64,000 nucleotides of DNA from Megalonaias nervosa (taxonomy: Eukaryota > Mollusca > Bivalvia > Unionida > Unionidae): the NCBI GenBank assembly GCA_016617855.1, contig JAECUM010006730.1:124001-188000 (forward strand), read 5' to 3'. Position 1 is the first letter of the stretch. Each line of letters begins with the position of its first letter. The position numbers were made by a program, and so were the translations under genes. Below the pieces are notes generated by a model. It did not search any database and was not told the DNA's origin. It saw only the letters and a list, made by a program, of their open reading frames with translations. Of the stretch, positions 13,555-25,900 are shown piece after piece.

Positions 13555-16500
13555 AGAAATCAAAGCTGTTTATTGTATGTTTCTGTCGATAGACATTTTC
13601 AACTTAAATAATAAATCAATAAATACAGTGTAAGTTATTTATTGATATTTACTTTCTTCCTTAAAACTGAAAATTGTATCACAAATTGACATCAAATTTC
13701 TACATCTCTCTCTTTCTCTCTCATATATGCACTAATCATAATACAAAACTTACAGATCAAAACACAAGACTTGTCTGCATTATGGTTCTTGAATAGATTC
13801 AACACAATCATTATCAAACACACAAGCATGTACCATTATCTCTCTCTCTCTCTCTCTCATAAATGCAATCATTTTCCTTTCGGCTTTGATACAATGCCTA
13901 TACAGTCAAAATGGAACCACTGAAATTGGCAATTTTGGTCATCACAGGCAACCTTCTGTGCATATTCCTCCTTCTGGCAGAAGCACCATACAGACTGATG
14001 GCTGGTGTGCTGCATTGCTTGGTCCTGGTGTTGTTGCTTTACTATTCTGTAGTGGCAAGCGTGTAGGCTGTGACAGCTGGTCTATTGCACTGCTTGGTCC
14101 AGGTGTTGCCCCTTTGCTATTCTGTAGCGGCAAGCGTGTATAACATCTGGCCAACAATTCTAGCAGAACTCCAACTCTGAACACATGGAGTGCTTCTGGA
14201 AGCATATCTTCCCAAAATGCATGGCATTTCTCAATCCTCTAAATATGAATTGACTGTCTTATCCAGACTATAAAGTCTGCATAAGTTGTATCACATACAA
14301 ACAATTGGCATTGAACCTGGTAATAATACTCGTGTCTTCTGTCAAGAGTTAGCCCACTGTTGCAATCCCTCACAAGGAATGATTTATCAAGGTCAGCTTT
14401 ATTCAGGTCTATGTCTCATTGTATATGGACACTTGATCTCTAAAGATCCACCTCCACAACAATCGCATGATGTGATGCCATCAGGTGATGCTCGAATCTC
14501 TGGATGAGTTAAATGAACGACAAGACCAGAAGAACGAACCATGAAGTTAGTATGATTTTTTTTCATAGCTTGTATGTATTGATTCTTGGCTTTTGGCTCA
14601 TATGTCAATCCCCAACTGATCTGAATCGATATGAATTTTCTCAGATCAGGATAACATATGTTTTTGATCAGGTGAGGTGCTGGCTGTGTTGAGTTTGTAT
14701 GAAAAACTGCTTTGAATTTTGAAGCAGTTATTCTGCCTGTTCTGTGTTTCTGCCAGAGTCTACTCATAAACTGTCCTCGTGATGCCTACTCCAATGCTTC
14801 TATCTGGGATCTGGTAACCTCAATTTTTAATGAATTGCACTGTTTCCTAATTTCACATAAAGGAAGCTGATGGAGCTCTTCATCAAACATATCTGTTAGC
14901 AGTTTGGGATACATGTGTTGTACCTCTTTTGGTATGAAGTTATCACTAATGGGTTGAACTACACTCATAATGGCTGGCTTCACCTGGCCCTTGTTTATCT
15001 CATGCAAAAGTTGATCAACTCTGTCTCACTGATGGGTGGTACTTCCTTACGTTGTCTTACTCAGGAAGGAGTTGTTCATGTTCCTGTTGCTATTGCCTCA
15101 TCCAAATTTATCTTCTTCATCTGCGCTGATGAGAAGTCGGTCTCAGCAATAGATCTGTAATTGATTTGTTTCAGCAATGCAGGCAGTAACCAGTAGGCTG
15201 GAGTTTGTGTTAACAGTTTTGGAGTCGCGCAGTTTCACTGTTGCTACTACCGCAAACATAAGTGATGCCACATAAGAACACACTTCACCCAAACCTGCCA
15301 TACAGTCACAGTGTGCAGTACAGATGGTCCCAGTCTTCTCTGCAATAATCCATGGTTGGGTGGGCTTTTCTCTCAGTTTTTGTGAGTGGAGTACCTAAAA
15401 AAATAAGGACAAAATTACAACAAGTTGATTTTTTTCCCATTCAGCATGAATTCAAAATTAAAGGGGAGCTAATATTTGCTTGCATGGAATACATAAAGAA
15501 TACATTTCATCCAGTTGGTGAGAAAAAAATGTGTTCTCTCAAGTGGCAAAGCCACAAGTGAGAATACAAGTTTTTTAATCCACAAGGTTAATAACTAAAA
15601 TCTGAAATTCTGGAGTGTATGTGTATGCAAATGCTTGCATACAAACCAATGTTTCTGACAGCTCATCATGAAAACTGGCATCTAGACTACATATTTAATT
15701 AATTTATTTTTGCAGGTGGTGTAATATGTGTACATGCACTCATGAGCTATCAATCTGCATAAACTGAAATGTCAACATGCCAGGATGATTGAGTCAGGGG
15801 GATGGGTGGTGAAAAGATGAGAGAAAGGGGAGAGAAGGGGTGGTGGAAACGAGAGAGAGGCAGAGAGACAGAGAGAGAGAGAGAAGATGATGATTATGTG
15901 TATATTACCTTTCTCCGAACAACGTGGTATCCATTTTTCATGCACACAGCAACTTCTCTAACCCATCCAGAAGTAAATAGATTGTATGCGCCAAGGCTTT
16001 TCCAGGCTTTCATTTCCTCTAAGGTATAGGTGCTCTTAGCATAAATCAGATAATTTACTATATCTGGGTACTGAATGCATGGGAATAAGACCTCCGTAGT
16101 ACTCCACTCTGACTTTGGTATTTGACAGGGATCTAAATCATCTATCAGCTGGCATTTACTTAAATGTCTTTGCTTCGATGTACTGTCTAACGTGTCGATA
16201 TATCTCTGATTTTCTTTGATTTTCACTGGCTTCGACATTGTTATATACTCCACGTCTGATTAGCAACCACAACTGTCTACCTCCAATTGTAATCCAATAT
16301 GGCGGTGCACTAATGCATGCACATGAAATTCTGACACCACTGAATATGGTCTGTATTAAAACTATTTGTACTGAGCGGAAGGTATGGTTCACTGCACCAA
16401 AGGTAAACAAAACAAGGCATATCAATGGCAGAAAACAATCACTCAATATGGAGAGGCTAGTATTGTGACCCAAAAACAAAACAAAAAAAGACTGATTACT

Positions 16501-19500
16501 GAAAATTTTGTCTGGAAATCATTTAATTTTTTTATTTTGTACTTGAGAAACATCTCAGCACAATAACTACACCCCAATTGCTTTAAATCTAACAATTTCA
16601 CACCTGAAATGTTGATTTTCAAACATCTGAAGAAAAAAACCCTAAAAAAATGTCTCTGAGTTTACATTACTCTTTAACTACAATCCGTACAATGGCATCA
16701 AACTATCAAGATTCTTTTCTTTCATGTGAATGAAATAAGCTATAGATACTGGGCATGACAACTTAAAGCTCAAGGTCACAATTACCAAAATACAGACAAC
16801 TCATTTCAACACTATCAACTAATTTTGATTCTATGTCATCTTCTTTCAACAAACTTAATAAATATTAAAATGATCTGCCTTTGTAGCAAGGAGGGAACCA
16901 ATTACTTGACAGGTTAAAAGCTCCATGTCAATGTCAATGTGACCAATTAGTTAGCACTGCTGCAAGTCAGGCCTCTTGTTCACATACTGCACTCTTATTC
17001 ATTTAACAATGTCAAAAACATGTTTTCAAAATCTTAACAAGGTCTCTGGATCCATTACCTATCCATTATGACAGGTCTTGTCTGACACTCTTTGGCTATT
17101 TCCATGGCAACAAGGTAATTGCCAACACTGTAGTAAGCTCGTCTTACAATCTCTGGCAGAGTATCAAAAAATTGCCTCAACTGTTGGACAAGTGGTGGGG
17201 GAGTATAATATCTGGCAGCACCTATCTTGTCCTCTAGAATCTTGGTAAGAGTTGTCTTTCCTGAAATGGAAGTGATACATTTCTCAAGTGTGTCTGTGAT
17301 TTCATTCTGAGCATGAAAAAAAAAAATCATACTGTTCAATAGGATACATTTCAGTGCTGGAAATTTTTCTTCAAACAAATGTTACCAAGAATAATCTGCT
17401 GTAAATGGCACTGGATGCTCCATCAGTGCATGAAATAACCGTAACAAAATCTAAGGTCTGATAGAAAGGCTGGATAGTTGGACAAGGATAAAATTTACAG
17501 CCCCTAACATCGATATGTTGAGGCTTAAAATAATGAGTGGAGTAAATGCTGAATATATAATGTATACAGTGTGTGTGTGTGTGCATGCGTGCATGTGTGT
17601 GTATTTTGGATTTTTTAACATTGCTTTAATAATTTTTCAGTCATATTGCTAAGATGTCATTAAGCCTAGAATGATAGGTATTCTGTAAAAAATATATTTC
17701 TACTTTCAGTCAAAGTGATCTTGACCATTGACCCCAAAATCAATAACTTCAATTTTTATTCCAAAGTGATGTTTCTTTTTACTGTCAGTGACCATGATCT
17801 TAACTCCCAAATCAAAGGCTTCTTCCTATAGTGCAAGTCATGACAACTGTAGATGGTGCACACCTCAAGTTAGTATGTGGAATGGAATTGGCAACAGACT
17901 GACGAACGGAAAGACATAATACAATCTATCTCAAGGCAGGCCAATAAAAATAAACAAGAGCACCTCAAAGGAATTCAGGCCCCTTTCTTCCTTTTAACTG
18001 CTGAGTGTTGACACCACCTCTACTACAATTCAAGATAAGATTTTTAAATTAGCTTCTGTGTGGATACTGGATGTCAGATTAACATCATTTTCATTCAGGA
18101 CCACAAAGACAAAAGAAGCCTTCTGGTGAAAACATCAAGCTAATATGATTTTCCTTTTTGGAGGAGTAATGATCACAAGATTTTCAAGATGGCTGGTATT
18201 GTGGCCATATTGAATATCAGAATGGCACCATTTCCATATAGGACCAATTAGACACCATAACTAAAGCTTTTCAGGATGACCACCATGGCAACCATACTAG
18301 AGGTGTGATCAGCACCATTTTCATTTAGGACCAACTAGATATTATAAGAAGTCTTCTTGTGAAAACAACATGCTGATATGACTTTCAATTCAGCAGGAGT
18401 AGCTATATCAAGATTTTCATGATGGTTCTCAGACTGGCAACATTTTCATTAAGGACCAACTATACACTGTAAGTAGTCTTTCAGTAAAAACACTATGTAG
18501 ATACAACCATATATTCATGAGTAGCGATAATTTTCAAAATGGCCTCTCTTGTGGCCATATTGGAAATGCAAGTGGCACCACTTTCATTTAGGACTGACCA
18601 GACATCATAAAACCAGCTCCAGTAAAAACCACATGCCACTATGTTTTTTCATTCAGGAGGAATGCCAACAAGATTTTCAAAATGGCTTATGTGACAGCCA
18701 TATTGGACATCAGACAGGCACCATTTTCATTTAGGATCAATCAGACGTCATAAAAAGTCTTTCAGTGAAAAGCCTATGTTGATATGATAGCCATTCAGAA
18801 GGAGCAGCAATAACAACATTTTCATGATAGCCATTGTGGTGACCATATTGGATGTCCAAGTGGTTTACCACTTATGTGGCAATCCTCCATGTAGTAGCAA
18901 TAACAAACTTGTGCCAACAGATGGATGGAAAATATACAATAGACCATTCTATAAGCTCTCCTGATCTATGACTAGTAGTGCCAACAAATAAGATTACAGT
19001 TCTGATCTATGACTAGTAGTGCCAACAAATCAGATTACAGTTCTGATCTATGACTAGTAGTGCCAACAAATCAGATTACAGTTCTGATCTATGACTAGTA
19101 GTACCAACAAATCAGATTACAGTTCTGATCTATGACTAGTAGTACCAACAAATCAGATTACAGTTCTGATCTATGACTAGTAGTACCAACAAATCAAATT
19201 ATAGAAACTTAAGTAAAACCTAAAAATACATGCCTCATGTACATGTTATTTATCAGTGCTGAAAAGAAGAAAGAAAAGAAAACTGTTCTCACTGTCCCAA
19301 GACAAGTTATAAATTTTGTGAAGCAAGTCAAATCGTATGCATCATACATGTATATCAAATGTGAAGGAATTTCCAGAATATTTTAGCTCAATGGTTCAGA
19401 GAATATGTACTTGTGAAGCCACCTCAGCATAAATGTTTGTTAAAGTTCTTGTTCAAATTGTTTGTATCTGCATCTCCTTCATCCATCATGGTGGGTGGGT

Positions 19501-22500
19501 GGTTTAAGGAAAATTGCTGATTAGCAATATACCCAACAATGTATCAAATGCTGAGTAGAGATGTGCGAACTTCTACTTAAATGGATTTTTGTCTCTGAGA
19601 CTCATCACCCCATTCAAAAATTTCTTTGCGGGTGTGTTTGGGTTGGAATATTGCCAATTAACTGAATATTGATGTTCTACCCAAGAATATATCAATTTTT
19701 CAACTCTATGTACACCACTCCCTCTAGAACTCGTGCCCTGATAACTCGTGAACCCACTTATAAAGCAGGTCAGGCATGGATCCCAATTTTAAAACCAGAA
19801 AATACCCCAAATAATGATCCCTATTTATTGAACTTTAAGAAAATCGTGATCAAAATTAGTAATGGAAACTTTGATATATCGCTCGTTTTATCGTCAAAAA
19901 TGGTAGATAAGACCTGAAATTTTAATCAACATTATGAAATATCAAATTTAAAAATAAGCCACACAATTTGTTTACAGTTTCTTTCCAAACGGTAGCACAC
20001 TGCAATTAACGATATGTAAGGAAATTTTGATCAATGAAAATGTCACTTACGCCGAGTGGAGGCAGTACTTTAATAAATAAATACCAATTAAATAATTTTT
20101 TTATCAGTTGAAATTTGTGTTTTAGTTCTATCTTTTAGTTCCTTTTAAGTGTAATCATCATATATGCAATGTGTCCTCTTGTAATTAAATGTAAAATGTG
20201 TCAGTCTACCGTAACAACTGTGTCCGCGAGCGTTTCTCTGAGAACCTAATTAGGTGCCAACTTTGTATTATCACGTTAATTATGTCTTTTGAATCAAATA
20301 AAGGAGCTGGAATAAAAGAAAAGTTAAAAGGCACGAAAATCTGACAAACTTAATATCTAGTGGCCCTGGTCGTATGTCGGGTGAACTCACTTCATTTGAT
20401 CAATCACTGTTATAAATGTTATTGTGTATGTAACATAAACTACCTTAAATTAACAGACTCATTAGTAACTGTGATCAAAGATAACCAAGCGAAATGAATA
20501 CTTCGTAAAATAAAGAGCCTGGTTTCATAGATACGGACCATTGTGGGCAAGCAAGTTTCTGAGAATTCTTGAACTGGCACCTAGAGATATCCTCAAGGAT
20601 GATAAGAAGTTTCATTATTACTTCCAATGAAATCATGACACCAATACTTTACTAAATGAACAATACAAAAATTGAGATTCGACGTAGACGATTGTCTCAC
20701 GAAATAAATTTCGCTTGTTTTTGAAGAAAAGGAATCTTGTTTGGTGATGTATCAACAGTTAGTCTAGTTCCCTACTCTTTTGACTCCCGATTTGGCAGGA
20801 TACCATTAAATACCACTCGGGAACCAGACTCATCAAGAAAACAAAAAGCAGTGATGTAATACACAGATGTTTTCGCGTACACGTGATGGTTATTGAAACC
20901 AGTGGAATGATCTTTCACATGTTGGACATTTTGAAAATAAATGTTATTTAAACAGAATAACAAACAACTTTATTAGAAAAAGTGCGTTATTAAAAATTAT
21001 TATCGACGTGATTGTAAAATGAGCATTCAGACGTGATTGTAAAATGAGCATTCAGTCATTAAACGGCACAGTTACCTAAACCCCCCTCCCACTCCACTGT
21101 TTTCTCTATATCTAAGCAAATTTTTTCAACTTTTGGAGGTCCCTCGGGAACTCACGCCCTCACTTATAGTGCGGTCTATGTTTGTGGACCCTGTTGTGCG
21201 CGAGTTATTGTGGGAGAGGTGTACATGGCACACTGAGACTTTGTTATGGGTTGAAGTTTATGGGTGACTTATTTATATCTGTATGATCTCTACTTTCAAT
21301 AGATCTCCAAATTATGATGTGTATTTTTGTCAGGGCTTTAACTTTTAATAATGATTACTGGGAATATTTAACAAATTTGACTTTGGAGGGGTAGAGGTTT
21401 GGTAGAAAATCTAGGACATTGTTAGAGTTTTGGGGCAAGTGTCTTGTTAGGTACTTTTCTTTGAGATACATGAAAATATTGGGTGCTGTGTGAATTTTTT
21501 TTTTTACCAGGAATACACTTTTCAGGCTTGAATGATTTTGACCATGTCTTTGCAATTGTTGGTCTTGTAGTCCCTAAATTAATCGTAATATAATTATGCT
21601 ATTTTTTTATTATGACATCAGGTTTTGCTGTTTTTCATATACTTACTCACTTTTAAGTCGTCAAATTGCAAACAACAAAGATTCTGATCTGCCATAGCAT
21701 AATGCACCTGCAGACCACGGTCTGTGTTGTTTGTTCTACTTATTACTCCTAACAAACTGCACAGACCCAGATCTACAGGTGCATTATGCAATGGCAGATC
21801 TGGGTCTGTGCAGTTTGCAGTAGGTCTCGACTTATAAGCGAGTATAGATGGTACTAGTTCATTTTGAATAGTTGAGCTATGCTGTCCTCCGGCAGCTTCA
21901 GTGTCATGGAATTTTTTTTTACAGATTTCAATTTGTGGCCAAAAAAATATGTTCTGAATTTGTTTCTAAAACCTAAGAGCACAGATACTGTTACCTGTAG
22001 CATCCAGTCCTTCAACTACCACAAAGGGATGCTTTAAGCTCATTTCTGCTGACTGCTTCTTGAAATCAGCAAGAATATTCCTGTCAGCTATCTCTAACAA
22101 CTGTTTTACCTCTGGCATGTCACAACACTGAAATAATAAATCATATATATGTGATATAGCAGGGAAATATTAAAGTGGCTTGCTGTTTCCTATTTTCACT
22201 TGCCCACATTCCAAAATTGAAACAGACATAATTAATTATTATGGAAAAATTTACTTTAAAAGTTGTAAAATATTTTGTGGCCAAGATAATGTGAATTCTT
22301 ATATTTCAAATAAAAACAGCAGCCATACAAATTGTTAGCAATCCTAATGCACCAACCATTTTGCCACTGAGGCTAGGTGGAGGGATTTTCCTTGAGCCAT
22401 ATATTGTTTTTTATTCATTACCATATTTATCCAGTGCTAAGCACATGCTTGATAATAAGCCAACCAACAATTTTTACAAATTTATGGCAATATTTGCTAG

Positions 22501-22864
22501 GGATACAGATATCTTTGTCTGATAGGCCCACCCCCCTACTATTTGACAAATTCATTTGACTGGTCCCCTGGTTTTGTCATGTGAGATATTTTCAGTTTTT
22601 CTAAACGATGCTTAACTTCATGTAAAACTATGCAAAGTTGTAATTTTGGATACATGAAAGCTGCTGAGCTCAGTTTAAGTAAGTTTTATTTGCTATTTCT
22701 TGGCTTGTCTTTTGTCTAATTTGTGTCTTGAAAGCAAGCATGAATTGGTTATATAATGATTAGTACATATAATGTACTAAGTGCTTCAAGTACTGGCCTA
22801 GAGAAGCTCAATTAGAAATGCAAATCAATTTTGGGATTTTTTTTATTTTTTTACATTTTTAAAA

Positions 22865-22921
<57 letters not shown>

Positions 22922-25900
22922 TAGTATATATAATGTACTAGGCACTTCAAGTACTGTGCTAAACCAGCTCAATTAGATGCGCAAATCAGTTTCAGGAATT
23001 TCTTTTTTTAAAATTTTTTTTAACCCTGAGGGAAAAAAGTGCTAGGGTTGGCTATGAAAAACAGGGACGGTCAACCTAACTGGAAACACTCATTTTTTTT
23101 CCTTATAGACCTATCTTTTGTTTCATCTGTGTCTACAAAGCAAGTACCAATTGGGTAGTGTCCCAGTTATTATCAAAAAGAATTTAACTGATTTTAAAAT
23201 GTAAAGGGATTAGATAAAGAAACAAAGGCCAGCTATAAATTGATAAGGATCTATAAGCACAAGGTAATTCATTGTCAGTTCATTACCATATCTCAGTAGA
23301 CTATTTATTTGTACTGTTGCTTTGACAATTTGAAAAGCATCATTCAGCACACTTGTACTTTAAAATCTTGTGTGATGTCTGGAGCACTCATTTTGTTAGG
23401 GACTAACATTCCACTGGCAGGAAGACAATGCCAGGAATTTAAGATTAGACAATTTTTTTCTTTTTAACTGCTGAGTGTTTGAACCATCTCTAATATTCTA
23501 CAGTAATAATGTGATTTTTTAAGATCACTATGGTTGTCATTCTGGATAGAAGATTGGTATAACTTTTATTCAGAACTAACCAGACATCATAAGAAGTCTT
23601 GTATGTGTGTGTGTGATTTAGATTTTTAACGTAGCTTTAACAATTTTTCAGTCATATCGCTACGATGTCTGCAGTGTGACAGTTTATAGTGATGTTTAGC
23701 ACTGGGGCATCATGCTGCAGACATGTAGCATAATGTCCCACCCAGTCACATTATCCTGACACCAAGCCAACCAGTCCTAACACTAACCTCTTAATGCTGA
23801 GCGCCAAGTGAGGCAGCTGTAAGTACCATTTTTGAAAGTCTTTGGTATGACTCAGCCTGGGTTCGAACCCATGACCTCCCACATCCGAGGCGGATGCTCT
23901 ACCACTTGTCTTTTGTAACCATCCATTCTGGTGATATAGCAACATGATTTTCAAGATGTGTTGGCCATATTGGACATCAGAGTGGTACTATTTTTATTTA
24001 GCACCAATCAGATATCATAATAAGTCATTTGTTGAAAATCTCTGTCAATACGACCATCTGTCATTAGAGCTATAATACGAATTTTCAGGTGGACATCATT
24101 ATTGTGATCAGATTTGTGTTGTTTTCATTCAGGACCAACTAAATATGATAAGAAGTCTTTCAGTGAAAACCCGTGATGATATGGCAATCCAATCAGGAGG
24201 AATAGTGATAACATGATTTTCAAGATGGCTATCATAGACACTGGAGGTCAGATCATTACCATTTTAATTTAAGACCATCTTGATATTATAAGTCTTCTGG
24301 TGAAAATACCATGTCACTATGATTATGTTCAGAAGGATTAGCAATAACAAGATTTTCAAGATGGCCACAATGTTAGCCATACTGGATGTCAGATTGGCAC
24401 CATTTTCATTTCAAACCAACCTGGCATTATAAAGTTTTTTTTGTAAAATCTCCATGTCAACAGGATCATGATCATCCCTCCAGGGGTAGTGATAACAAGA
24501 TTTCATAATGACCACTTTGTTGATCAGATTGGCACCATTTTCATTTAGGACCATGTAGAAATCATAACAAGTCCTTAAGTGGAAGCCCCAATTTGATTTG
24601 ACCATCCATTTAGGTGGGGTAAAAATAACAAAAGAGTTTCAAAATGGCTGCTGTGGTAGCGATATTGAATATCCAATAAAAACCATTTTCATGCCGGAAC
24701 AACATGACATCATAAAAACTGATCTGGTAAAAATCACATGGTGGTATGACTTTCCATTTAGGAAGAGTAGCAACACAGTTTCTGCTGTAGCAGCCATATT
24801 GAACATCACATCAACATCATTTTCATTTGTGACCAGCCAGACATTATAATAAATCTTTAAGTAAAAACCCAATGTTAAGGTGACCACCCATTCTGGAGGA
24901 TTTACTGTAACAAGATTTTCAAGATCAAACATGTGGCAGCCACACTGGATGTGTGAGTACAACCCTTTATGACCAATTAGACATCATAAGTAGTCTTCTA
25001 GTCAAACTCAATGTGTATATGGCTTCTGTTCAGAAAAAGTAACAATAACAAGACATGAAGAATATGATCAAATGCTTGTTCAATTAAGTCTTCCATCCAA
25101 TCTTCCATTATTTTTATTATTCATGACATCACCAGTGAGGACTATATGATTATTATACCTTTATGCCAATTTTGTGTTTTACTAGGCCTTCCTTTACCTT
25201 TTTATTATAGACGCAAGCAACAAATTAACAAATTATTGAGTAAGTAAAAAGCATTTGCTAAATTACCGAGTATTTAAAACTCACCTATTTCAACTGCAAG
25301 AACAGACTTAAAGACCTAATAATGTATCCTTACCTTAAATATTTACAGCATGTTTTCTGTTTCTAATTTCATGGTGTTTGTTTTTGTTTTTGTAATCATA
25401 TCATTATATATGTTTTTTAAGTGTTGTCAAATGTTGTAAAGCGCTTAGAGCTTCTAAAGATTAGGCGCTATACAGAGTCCTCATTATTATTATTATTATT
25501 TATTTGCTAAATTACTGAGTAAATATAAAGCATTTGCTCATTTTCTGAGTAAATAAAAAGCATTTGCTAAATTAATGAGTAAATAAAAAGCATTTGCTAA
25601 ATTACTAAGTAAAAAGCATTTGCTACATTACTGAGTAAATGAAAAGCATTTGCTAAATTACTGAATAAATTAAAAGCATAACTTATATCACCTTATGTAA
25701 TATATATATGGCTTCTTCGTAGCTGTGAAAAACAGGGCTGAAACTTGGGCTGTTAAATATCCAAGATGCCTCATTTTCGTCACTGGAAATATCAATATGA
25801 AATTGACAACTTTTTCCTCCATCTTTCTCGGACACTGCTTGAAATATGCACGTGCTTTTGCTCTCGGCTTCCAAGAAAACTTCAAAAGCGGATAGGTTTT

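Larger units (their letters stand above)
10980..16352. mobile_element. ISL2EU (IS4EU) DNA transposon, complete ends, decayed genes
   Basis: The 5.37-kb element lies in CMPK2 intron 3. The left end reads AGACCTTATTCA (10980) followed by GCCATATTGGATTACA. The right end, reverse-complemented, reads AGACCATATTCA (16352-16341) followed by GCCATATTGGATTACA (about 16304-16289), giving diverged inverted repeats of roughly 65 bp. Inside are a plus-strand THAP + DDE transposase gene and a convergent minus-strand SWIM + YqaJ nuclease gene. That two-gene content is known for ISL2EU. Both genes carry stops and frameshifts. A clear target-site duplication was not seen. Confidence 0.85.

Noticed and set aside
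23820..23930. tRNA gene
   Set aside because: A- and B-box-like sequences are present but I could not form a normal acceptor stem, and the downstream body and tail are those of a SINE.
24411..24962. Open frames in the 24.4-25.0 kb region
   Set aside because: They translate the about 130-bp satellite and recur with the repeat.
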